A DNA stretch of 64,000 bases from DASSUW01 sp963803335 (GTDB taxonomy: Bacteria; Actinomycetota; Thermoleophilia; Solirubrobacterales; Solirubrobacteraceae): contig CAWDME010000008.1 of assembly GCA_963803335.1 (NCBI GenBank), positions 186,001-250,000 of the forward strand, in the 5' to 3' direction. The position numbers and the translations under genes were made by a program. The notes under the pieces were generated by a model. It searched no databases and was not told the origin of the DNA. It worked only from the letters and a program-made list of their open reading frames with translations. Of the stretch, positions 1 to 6,649 are shown piece by piece. Every line of letters begins with the position of its first letter. Within the stretch, counting starts at the first letter, position 1.

Positions 1-141
1 CGCTGGTGGGAGGTCGACCCGACGGGCTGGATGATTCGCGGCATGCGCCGCATGCGACTCGCGTGGAACGTGGTCGAGATCTCGCCCGAGCGCCAATCCG
101 AGAAGCTCGCCTCGCCGCCGCGCGTTTCCGCACCCGCGTAA
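1..141 (+). CDS. Acyl-CoA/fatty acid desaturase, C-terminal end only
   Basis: This is the last 46 codons of a gene that begins before the window and ends at TAA 139-141. The tail (RWWEVDPTGWMIRGMRRM, then a WNVVEISPERQ segment) resembles the C-terminus of bacterial acyl-CoA delta-9 desaturases, where a W-D-P-T/S-W helix is followed by a V-x-x-SPER segment. The di-iron histidine boxes would lie upstream, outside the window. The family call rests on this short tail alone. The stop codon overlaps the first copy of a palindromic repeat. Confidence 0.6.
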   Translation, partial: RWWEVDPTGWMIRGMRRMRLAWNVVEISPERQSEKLASPPRVSAPA

Positions 142-190
142 GGGGGACTGTCCCCCTTAGCGCGCCCGCGTAAGGGGGACTGTCCCCCTT
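140..190. repeat. Two tandem copies of a 19-bp palindrome
   Basis: AAGGGGGACTGTCCCCCTT occurs at 140-158 and again at 172-190. Each copy is a perfect inverted repeat around a single central T. The copies are 32 bp apart and share the flank CCCGCGT before and AG after, so the whole unit is a direct repeat. They lie just after the desaturase stop codon. They could act as a terminator hairpin; similar GGGGAC-centred palindromes are often REP-type dispersed elements. No further copy is visible in this window. Confidence 0.75.
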
Positions 191-191
191 A

Positions 192-242
192 GTACGGGTA
201 GCCGTACAAAACGGGCACAAACCGGCAGTTCCGTGCTATAAG
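192..242 (+). promoter_or_regulatory. Promoter and candidate operators of the DeoR operon
   Basis: A perfect inverted repeat GTACGG-GTAG-CCGTAC lies at 192-207. It is followed by an imperfect direct repeat, ACAAAACGGGC (206-216) and ACAAACCGGC (217-226). A -10 box TATAAG sits at 237-242, eight bases before ATG 251, so the mRNA would be leaderless or nearly so. DeoR proteins often bind direct repeats and repress their own operon. The assignment is inferred from position and symmetry. Confidence 0.5.
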
Positions 243-250
243 CCGCACGG

Positions 251-1000
251 ATGCTGACCGCCGAACGCCGCAACGAGATCCTCGTCCGGCTCAACCGCGA
301 CGGAAAGGTCGTCGCGTCCGAGCTCGTCGACGAGCTCGGCGTGTCCGAGGACACGGTGCGCCGCGATCTGCGCGAGCTCGCCGCCGACGGGCTGGTGCAG
401 CGCGTGCACGGCGGGGCGCTGCCGCCGACGACTCCGACGCCGAGCTTCGCCCAGCGCCTGCAGGTGTCACGCGAGGCCAAGGGCCATCTCGCGGAAGCGG
501 CGTTGCCCCTGCTCGAAGGCGCGCGGGTGATCGTGCTCGACGGTGGGACGACGTCGCTCGAGCTGGCACGCCGGTTGCCGCCGCAGCGCGACTGCACGGT
601 GCTCACCAACTCACCGCCGGTCGCGGCCGCGCTCGCCGAGCACCCGTCGGCCGAGGTGGTCCTGATCGGCGGCCGCCTGCTGAAGGAGCCGCAGGTCGCG
701 GTCGGCGCCGAGGCGATCTCCGCGCTCCGCCACGTGCGCGCCGACGCCTGCGTGCTCGGCGTCTGCAGCCTGCACCCGGAGCTCGGAGTGACGACGCTCG
801 ACCACGACGAGGCGTACGTCAAGCGCGCGATGGTCGAGGCGTCGGCGGAGGTGATCGCGCTCGCGACGGCGGACAAGCTGCAGACCGCGGCGCCGTGGCT
901 GGTGGCCCCGCTCTCGGACCTCAGCCATCTGGTCACCGACGCCGGCGAAGAGCTGACCGCCGCCTACGCCGCGGCGGGTGTGAGCGTGATCCGGGCATGA
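251..1000 (+). CDS. DeoR/GlpR-family transcriptional repressor
   Basis: The protein has 249 residues, the usual DeoR length. Residues 1-57 form the winged helix-turn-helix with the family signature (ERRNEILVRL, then VSEDTVRRDLRELAADGLVQRVHGGA). From about residue 70 comes the sugar-phosphate-binding domain with the conserved IVLDGGTTSLELAR segment. Such proteins repress sugar-uptake operons until a phosphorylated sugar binds. Its TGA overlaps the ATG of the next gene (ATGA, 997-1000), so it is translationally coupled to an MFS transporter and a HAD phosphatase, and a sugar or polyol operon is likely. The inducer cannot be read from sequence. Confidence 0.9.
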   Translation: MLTAERRNEILVRLNRDGKVVASELVDELGVSEDTVRRDLRELAADGLVQRVHGGALPPTTPTPSFAQRLQVSREAKGHLAEAALPLLEGARVIVLDGGTTSLELARRLPPQRDCTVLTNSPPVAAALAEHPSAEVVLIGGRLLKEPQVAVGAEAISALRHVRADACVLGVCSLHPELGVTTLDHDEAYVKRAMVEASAEVIALATADKLQTAAPWLVAPLSDLSHLVTDAGEELTAAYAAAGVSVIRA

Positions 1001-2151
1001 CGCCGCGCGCGGCCACCTTCCTCGTCTTCTTCCTGAACGGCGCCATGATCGGCACCTGGGTCGGGCAGATCCCGTTCGTCCAGGAGCGGCTCGACATCAG
1101 CAAGGGCACGATCGGCCTCGCTCTGCTGTGCATGGCGACGGGGGCGATGATCGCGATGCCGTTGACCGGCCAGGTGCTCGACCGGCGGTCGAGCGCGGCG
1201 GTGACGCGCGTCGCCGCGCTCGTCTACCTGCCGCTGATGGCACTGCCGGTGTTCGCGCCGTCGCCGGTGCTGCTCGGCGCCGCGCTCGTGCTGTTCGGTG
1301 CCGCCAACGGGGCCATGGACGTGTCGATGAACGCGCACGGCGTCGCCGTCGAGCGCACCCTGGACCGGCCGATCATGTCCTCGCTGCACGCGGGCTGGAG
1401 CTTCGGCGGCCTCGCCGGCTCGGGCGGCGTCGCGCTGGCCGTGGCGCTCGGCCTGGAGCCGCGGATCGAGGCCGTCATCGCCAGCGCGCTGCTGTGGCTC
1501 GCGGCGATCGCCATCACCGCGCGGCTGGGCTCGGCGTCCGCGCACTCGGAGCACGGCTCGAGCGGCTTCGCCCTCCCGTCGCGCGGCGTGCTGCTGATCG
1601 GCGCCCTGTGCTTCCTCGTGATGGTGACCGAGGGCGCGATGGGCGACTGGAGCGGCATCTACCTCAAGCACGATCTCGGGGCCGGGGCGTCGGCGGCGGC
1701 GACCGGGTTCGCCGGCTTCTCGCTCGGGATGGCGCTTGCGCGGCTGGCGGGAGACGGGATCGCGCGCCGGTGGGGCTCGGGCCGGCTGCTGTCGGCCGGG
1801 ATGGGGCTCGTGACGCTGGCGCTCGGAGCGACACTGCTGATCGCCGACCCGGCGGTCGCCGTTGTGGGGTTCGCGCTGATCGGGATCGGCATCGCCAACG
1901 CCGTGCCGCTGCTGTTCAGCGCGGCCGGACGGGTGCCGCCGAGCGGGCCGTCGCTGGCGGCGGTGTTCACCGTCGGCTACACGGGCTTCATCGTCGGCCC
2001 GCCGCTGATCGGCCTGCTCGCCGACGCCACCTCGCTGCCCACCGCCCTCGCCGTGCTGTGCCTGTCCGGCCTGGCCGTGACGGTGCTCGGCCGCCGCGCC
2101 GCCGACGCCGAGGCGGCCGGGCGCCGCGCCGCCGCGGCGGCAGCCGCATGA
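997..2151 (+). CDS. MFS transporter
   Basis: A 384-residue membrane protein with about 12 hydrophobic segments and the MFS inter-helix motif LDRRSSAAVTR after TM2. The start MTPRAATFLVFFLNG at 997 overlaps the DeoR stop by 4 nt and places TM1 right at the N-terminus. The family resembles small sugar/fucose-type or drug-type MFS permeases. The neighbours (DeoR repressor upstream, HAD phosphatase downstream, both overlapping by 4 nt) suggest transport of a sugar or sugar-like solute. Substrate and direction are unknown. The C-terminus is Ala/Arg-rich and probably disordered. Confidence 0.88.
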   Translation: MTPRAATFLVFFLNGAMIGTWVGQIPFVQERLDISKGTIGLALLCMATGAMIAMPLTGQVLDRRSSAAVTRVAALVYLPLMALPVFAPSPVLLGAALVLFGAANGAMDVSMNAHGVAVERTLDRPIMSSLHAGWSFGGLAGSGGVALAVALGLEPRIEAVIASALLWLAAIAITARLGSASAHSEHGSSGFALPSRGVLLIGALCFLVMVTEGAMGDWSGIYLKHDLGAGASAAATGFAGFSLGMALARLAGDGIARRWGSGRLLSAGMGLVTLALGATLLIADPAVAVVGFALIGIGIANAVPLLFSAAGRVPPSGPSLAAVFTVGYTGFIVGPPLIGLLADATSLPTALAVLCLSGLAVTVLGRRAADAEAAGRRAAAAAAA

Positions 2152-2771
2152 GGTTCGCCGCCGTCCTCTCCGACCTCGACGGCGTGCTGGTCGACAGCGG
2201 CGACGAGGTCGAGCGCATCTGGCGCGAGTGGGCCGTCTCGCGCGGCCTCGACCCGGATGAGGTGGGCCGCACGTCGCACGGCGTCCCGGGCGTGCAGGTG
2301 ATCGAGCGCTGGGCGCCCGAGCTCGACGCGATCGCCGAATCGACCCGCCTCGACGCCCTGCACGCCGAGACGGGCGGCGTCGCGCTCCCGGGCGCGGCCG
2401 AGCTGCTCGCGTCCGTCTCGCCCCTGGCGGTCGTCACCTCCTGCACTCCGCCGCTGGCCGCCGCCCGCTTCTCGGCCGCGGGCCTCGAGCCGCCCGCGGT
2501 GATCATTACCGCCGACCTCACGCCGCGCGGCAAGCCGCACCCAGATCCCTATCTCGCGGGGGCTGCCGCGCTCGGCATCTCCACGACCGACTGCCTCGTG
2601 ATCGAGGACGCGCCCGCCGGGATTGCCGCGGGCCTCGCCGCGGGTGCGACGGTCTGGGCCGTCACGACCACGCACGCCGCCTCGGAGCTCTCCGCTGCCC
2701 ACGCTGTCTTCTCCGGGTTGCCCGAGATTGTCGGGCGGTTGCGGTCGCGCGAGCGAACTGCGGCTGGGTAG
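2148..2771 (+). CDS. HAD-superfamily phosphatase (beta-phosphoglucomutase-like)
   Basis: A 207-residue HAD protein. Motif I is DLDGV (Asp9, Asp11), with VVTSC as motif II, the GKPHPDPY lysine of motif III and IEDAPAG as motif IV; the segment after motif I fits a small helical cap. This set matches subfamily I phosphatases and phosphomutases acting on sugar phosphates. ATG 2148 overlaps the MFS stop, making it the third gene of the DeoR operon. A likely role is dephosphorylating or isomerising the sugar phosphate sensed by DeoR. The last codons lie inside the left arm of a dispersed inverted repeat. Confidence 0.87.
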   Translation: MRFAAVLSDLDGVLVDSGDEVERIWREWAVSRGLDPDEVGRTSHGVPGVQVIERWAPELDAIAESTRLDALHAETGGVALPGAAELLASVSPLAVVTSCTPPLAAARFSAAGLEPPAVIITADLTPRGKPHPDPYLAGAAALGISTTDCLVIEDAPAGIAAGLAAGATVWAVTTTHAASELSAAHAVFSGLPEIVGRLRSRERTAAG

Positions 2772-2839
2772 GGCAGCGAGTGTGTGGGCCGAGACGGCCG
2801 ATCCTGCATCCTGCCTCCCTTAATGCCGCAGTTGGCCGA
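2756..2839. repeat. Dispersed inverted-repeat element, copy 1
   Basis: The left arm AACTGCGGC (2756-2764) and right arm GCCGCAGTT (2825-2833) are perfect inverted repeats enclosing about 60 bp. The left block (to GCGAG 2780), an internal GGCCGATCC (2796-2804) and the right block AATGCCGCAGTTGGCCGA (2822-2839) all recur in the longer copy at 19072-19230. It sits between two convergent genes and overlaps the HAD stop codon, so it may serve as a terminator. Confidence 0.65.
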
Positions 2840-2852
2840 AGCCGGCGCGCGG

Positions 2853-3929
2853 CTAGAGGATGCCGATCTCGGACTTGTCGCCGACCATGAAGCGGTAGGC
2901 GCGCGGCTGGCGCTGGTCGCGCGAGATCGCGACGTCGCGGCCGAGCAGGGAGGACTCCATGCGACCGTCGAGGTTGCGGACCGAGGAGCCCTCGAGCAGG
3001 ATCGAGTGCTCGACCTCGGCACCCTCAATCACGCAGTGGCGGCCGACCGCGGTGTATGGGCCGATGTAGGCGTCGCGGACCACCGCGCCGGCCCCGATGA
3101 TCGCCGGGCCGCGGACCGTGGCGCGCTCAAGGCGGGCGCCCGCCTCGATGACGACGCGGCCATCGACCTGCGACTCGTGGAGGTCGCCGTCGATCCGCCG
3201 CTCGACGACGTCGAGGATCAGGCGGTTGGCCTCGAGCATGTCGTCGAGCCGGCCCGTGTCCTTCCACCAGCCGCGGACGATGTGCGGTTCCACGCGGCGG
3301 CCGCCGTCGACGAGCCACTGGATGGCGTCGGTGATCTCGAGCTCGCCACGGCCGGACGGCTTGATCGCCCGGGCGGCCTCGTGGATCTGCGGCGTGAACA
3401 TGTAGACGCCGACCAGGGCGAGGTCGGTCGCGGGCTCGGGAGGCTTCTCGACGAGGCGTACGACGTTGCCATCCGCGCCCAGCTCGGCCACGCCGAAGTT
3501 CTGGGGATCCGGGACGGGCGTCAGCAGGATCAGCGCTTCGGCGGACCCGTCGCGGAACTGCTGGACGAGCTCCTCCATGCCGCCCTGGAGCAGGTTGTCG
3601 CCCAGGTACATCACGAACGGGGACGAGCCGAGGAACGGCTCCGCCGTCAACACGGCGTGCGCCAGGCCAGCGGGCTCGTCCTGGACGATGTAGGTGATCT
3701 GCACGCCGAACTGCGAGCCGTCGCCGGCCACCGCGCGGATCTCGTCGCCGGTCTCCGGCGCGATGATGATCCCGACCTCGCGGATGCCCGCCTCGGCCAT
3801 CGCCTCGATGCCGTAGAACAGCACCGGCTTGTTCGCGACGGGCACGAGCTGCTTGGCCGAGGTGAAGGTGATCGGGCGCAGCCGCGTGCCACGTCCGCCG
3901 GACAGGATCAGCCCCTTGAGCTCGTCCAT
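2853..3929 (-). CDS. Glucose-1-phosphate thymidylyltransferase, long form
   Basis: A 358-residue nucleotidyltransferase that would make dTDP-glucose (or a related NDP-sugar) from glucose-1-phosphate. The N-terminus carries the signature GGRGTRLRPIT followed by the conserved AKQLVPVANKP. MYLGDNLL is the metal/nucleotide site. From about residue 245 a left-handed beta-helix of hexapeptide repeats follows, as in the long RmlA/StrD type rather than the 290-residue RmlA. No other dTDP-sugar genes are adjacent. A -10-like TAGGCT lies 9 nt before the start on the minus strand (3939-3944). Expression is divergent from the c-di-GMP gene. Confidence 0.9.
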   Translation of the reverse strand: MDELKGLILSGGRGTRLRPITFTSAKQLVPVANKPVLFYGIEAMAEAGIREVGIIIAPETGDEIRAVAGDGSQFGVQITYIVQDEPAGLAHAVLTAEPFLGSSPFVMYLGDNLLQGGMEELVQQFRDGSAEALILLTPVPDPQNFGVAELGADGNVVRLVEKPPEPATDLALVGVYMFTPQIHEAARAIKPSGRGELEITDAIQWLVDGGRRVEPHIVRGWWKDTGRLDDMLEANRLILDVVERRIDGDLHESQVDGRVVIEAGARLERATVRGPAIIGAGAVVRDAYIGPYTAVGRHCVIEGAEVEHSILLEGSSVRNLDGRMESSLLGRDVAISRDQRQPRAYRFMVGDKSEIGIL

Positions 3930-3981
3930 CGGCGGTGGAGCCTAGAGGAATCGAGCCAAGCGGCCGATATGGACTCCAAAG

Positions 3982-6177
3982 GTGGCTGCCCCTTCCGTGA
4001 CCCCTGCCGGCGAAGCCGGCACGCTGTCCAGCCTGCGAGCCCTGCTCGACGTGGCCGCGGTGGTGCGCTCGCGGGCGGATCTCCAGCACCTGTTCGAGGA
4101 GATCGCGAGCACGGCGGCCCAGGCGCTGGGCTTCCTCGCCGTCGTCGTGAACGTCTACCGGCCGGCCTGGGACGACTACGAGGTGGTCGTCGTGGAAGGC
4201 GACGACGCCGCCGCGCGCGAGGCGCTGCTCGGCGAGCACGTCGACCCGCGCGAGCTCGCCAAGCTCCTCGACGAGCGCTGGCGCGTCCACGATGCGTTCC
4301 TCGTCCCGCACGACGAGTTCGACTTCGCCAGCACCGGCATGACGTGGGTGAAGGGCACGGCCGGGCCGGACGGGCCGGACGCCTGGCACCCCGACGACGC
4401 GCTGCTCGTGCCGCTCACCGCGTCCGACGGCAGCCCGCTCGCGTTCCTCTCGCTCGACGACCCGATCGACGGCCGCAAGCCCGCCGACGGCATGCTCGAG
4501 ATCGTCTCCGCCGTCGCGGCGATCGCCGCCAGCGTCATCGAGCACGGCCAGCTCGCCGCCGAGGCCGCTCTGCACCGTGCCGCCGTCGAGCACCTGCTGC
4601 GCGTCTCCTCGGAGCTGACCACGAGCAAGTCGCGCGCCGAGATGCTCAAGGCGGTGTGCGAGGGCATCCGCGACGCGCTGAAGTTCGAGAAGGCCGCGGT
4701 GTTCCTCGACGAGGCCGGCGACGGCCGGCTCGTGCTCGCCTCGGGCGTCGGCTTTGACGACCATGACGGCATCGGGCCGTTCGCCGCCCGCGCGATCGAT
4801 CGGATGATGGCGCCGGAGTTCGAGCAGGAGGGCTGCGTGCTGATCGACAGCGCGACCGCCCACGCGAAGGCGCTCGAGCTCGGCATCCCGACCGTCTATG
4901 CCTCCCACCACAACGGCCGCGGCCCGCGCGCGTGGGATCACCACTGGCTGATGGTGCCGCTGCGCAACCGCGACGGCGCGCTGCTCGGGTTCCTGTGGGC
5001 CGACGACCCGGTCGATCTGCTGCTCCCCGGCGTGGACCGCCTGCGCGCCCTGCGCGCATTCGCCAACCACGCGGTCGGCGCGATCGAGTCCGCGGCGCAG
5101 CTCGAGCAGCTGCGCGACCTCGCCGAGCACGACCCGCTCACCGGCCTGCGCAACCGACGCGGCTTCGAGCAGGGTCTCGAAGACCGGCGCGCCCCGCTCG
5201 CGCTCGTGATCTGCGACCTCGACCACTTCAAGCGCGTGAACGACACGCTTGGCCACCCGGTCGGCGACGACGTGCTGCGCACGTTCTCGGACCTGCTGCG
5301 CCAGTGCACGCGCGAGGACGACGTCGCCGTACGGCTCGGCGGCGAGGAGTTCGCGCTGGTGCTCTCCGGTGTCGGGGAGCGCGAGGCGCTGGCCGTCGCC
5401 GAGCGCCTGCGCCGCGAGGTGGCGAACACGTTCCGCGACTTCCCGGTGCCGATCTCGGTGTCGGTCGGGATCGCCGACGGCGCCCGCAGCCACGGCCCCG
5501 AGGCGCTCGTGCGCGCCGCCAACCGCGCGCTGTTCGCCGCCAAGCGCCTCGGCCGCGACCGCTGCGTCGTCCACCACGCGGAGACGCTCGCGATGCTCGA
5601 CGCGCTCGCCGACGACCGCGCCGGCGAGCAGCTCGCCGCCGCGATGCTGCTGGCCGAGACGCTCGACCTGCGCGACGTCGCGACCGCGCGCCACTCGGAG
5701 ACGGTCGGCCGCTACGCCGAGCAGATCGCCCAGGAGATGGGGCTCAAGCCCGTCCAGGTCGAGCGCGTGCGCGTCGCCGGCGTGCTGCACGACATCGGCA
5801 AGCTCGGCATCTCCGACGCGGTGCTGCTCAAGCCTGGTGCGCTCGAGCGGCACGAGTGGGAGGAGATCATGCGCCACCCGGAGCTCGGCGCCCGCATCCT
5901 CGAGCACGCCAACCTGCGCGACATCGCCAACTGGGTGCTGTCGCACCACGAGCGCGTCGACGGCTCCGGCTACCCGCGCGCGCTCGCCGGCGCGGCGATC
6001 CCGCTCGAGGGCCGCATCCTCGCCGTCGCCGACGCCTACGAGGCGATGACCGCCGACCGCCCCTACCGCCGCGCGCTCACGCCCGCCGAGGCCCGCGCCG
6101 AGCTGCGCCGCGGCGCCGGCACGCAGTTCGACCCCGACGTGGTCGGGGCGTTCGAGCGCGTGCTCGACGCGGACTAG
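3982..6177 (+). CDS. GAF-GAF-GGDEF-HD-GYP c-di-GMP cyclase/phosphodiesterase
   Basis: A 731-residue cytosolic signalling protein with no membrane segment. Two GAF-like sensor domains (about 20-195 and 200-375) precede a GGDEF domain (about 380-530) with an intact GGEEF at 453-457. Five residues before it stands an REDD motif that fits the inhibitory I-site RxxD. An HD-GYP domain (about 545-725) has HDIGK near 603 and HHERVDGSGYP at 655-665. Both cyclase and phosphodiesterase motifs therefore look catalytically complete. The start is GTG 3982; a GATATG-like -10 eight bases earlier suggests a leaderless message. The GAF ligand is unknown. Confidence 0.92.
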   Translation: MAAPSVTPAGEAGTLSSLRALLDVAAVVRSRADLQHLFEEIASTAAQALGFLAVVVNVYRPAWDDYEVVVVEGDDAAAREALLGEHVDPRELAKLLDERWRVHDAFLVPHDEFDFASTGMTWVKGTAGPDGPDAWHPDDALLVPLTASDGSPLAFLSLDDPIDGRKPADGMLEIVSAVAAIAASVIEHGQLAAEAALHRAAVEHLLRVSSELTTSKSRAEMLKAVCEGIRDALKFEKAAVFLDEAGDGRLVLASGVGFDDHDGIGPFAARAIDRMMAPEFEQEGCVLIDSATAHAKALELGIPTVYASHHNGRGPRAWDHHWLMVPLRNRDGALLGFLWADDPVDLLLPGVDRLRALRAFANHAVGAIESAAQLEQLRDLAEHDPLTGLRNRRGFEQGLEDRRAPLALVICDLDHFKRVNDTLGHPVGDDVLRTFSDLLRQCTREDDVAVRLGGEEFALVLSGVGEREALAVAERLRREVANTFRDFPVPISVSVGIADGARSHGPEALVRAANRALFAAKRLGRDRCVVHHAETLAMLDALADDRAGEQLAAAMLLAETLDLRDVATARHSETVGRYAEQIAQEMGLKPVQVERVRVAGVLHDIGKLGISDAVLLKPGALERHEWEEIMRHPELGARILEHANLRDIANWVLSHHERVDGSGYPRALAGAAIPLEGRILAVADAYEAMTADRPYRRALTPAEARAELRRGAGTQFDPDVVGAFERVLDAD

Positions 6178-6203
6178 CGCCGAGCGTCTTCCGACTCGCG
6201 GCG

Positions 6204-6629
6204 CTAGAGCTTCCGGTGGTCCCAGGTCGCGGAGTCGCGCGACCGGAACTGCAGCCCAACCCGCTTGGCCGCCTGGCGGTGCACGTAGTCGCGCGCGCCG
6301 TCGTCGAGCGCGACGCCGCCGTAGCGCACTGCGATCTCCTCGCCGACGCCGGCCACGACGTCGAACTCGCGGTGGATGACGCACTCGGCCTTGAGCATCA
6401 CGCCGCGGAGCTGGGCATACGCCGTCCCCGCCTCGACCTGCAGCGTGCAGCGCGGGTCGCGCTCGAGGTTGCGCACCTTCTGCGACTTCGCATAGGTCCA
6501 CGACCAGAGCTCAGCGTCACGGACGACGTACCAGAGCGGCATCAGATGCGGCCAGCCGTCGCGACCGAGCGTGGCGCACGTGACCGTCTTCTGCTCGTCG
6601 AGAAACGCAGCGACCTCGGCGGAGGTCAT
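6204..6629 (-). CDS. PPOX-class F420-dependent oxidoreductase-like protein
   Basis: A 141-residue split-barrel protein of the pyridoxamine-5'-phosphate-oxidase-like fold (ATLGRDGWPHLMPLWYV, then a basic KVRNLERDPRCTL segment). Actinobacterial members of this class commonly use F420 or bind flavin or haem. Start ATG 6629 (MTSAEVAAFLDEQK) is chosen because upstream residues are Arg/Gly shadow coding. It begins 20 bp after the stop of the PafBC-like gene on the same strand, so the two are probably co-transcribed. The cofactor cannot be settled from sequence. Confidence 0.82.
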   Translation of the reverse strand: MTSAEVAAFLDEQKTVTCATLGRDGWPHLMPLWYVVRDAELWSWTYAKSQKVRNLERDPRCTLQVEAGTAYAQLRGVMLKAECVIHREFDVVAGVGEEIAVRYGGVALDDGARDYVHRQAAKRVGLQFRSRDSATWDHRKL

Positions 6630-6649
6630 CGCGATCTCGGTGCGCCGGC

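Noticed and set aside
140..190. CRISPR-like tandem repeat
   Set aside because: Only two units, the spacer is 13 bp and mostly part of the repeat; no cas genes.
3127..6501. Very long open frame (over 1,100 codons) on the minus strand opposite the c-di-GMP gene
   Set aside because: Arg/Ala/Gly-rich composition without any domain; it is the antisense shadow of high-GC coding sequence, partly covering rmlA-like and GGDEF genes.
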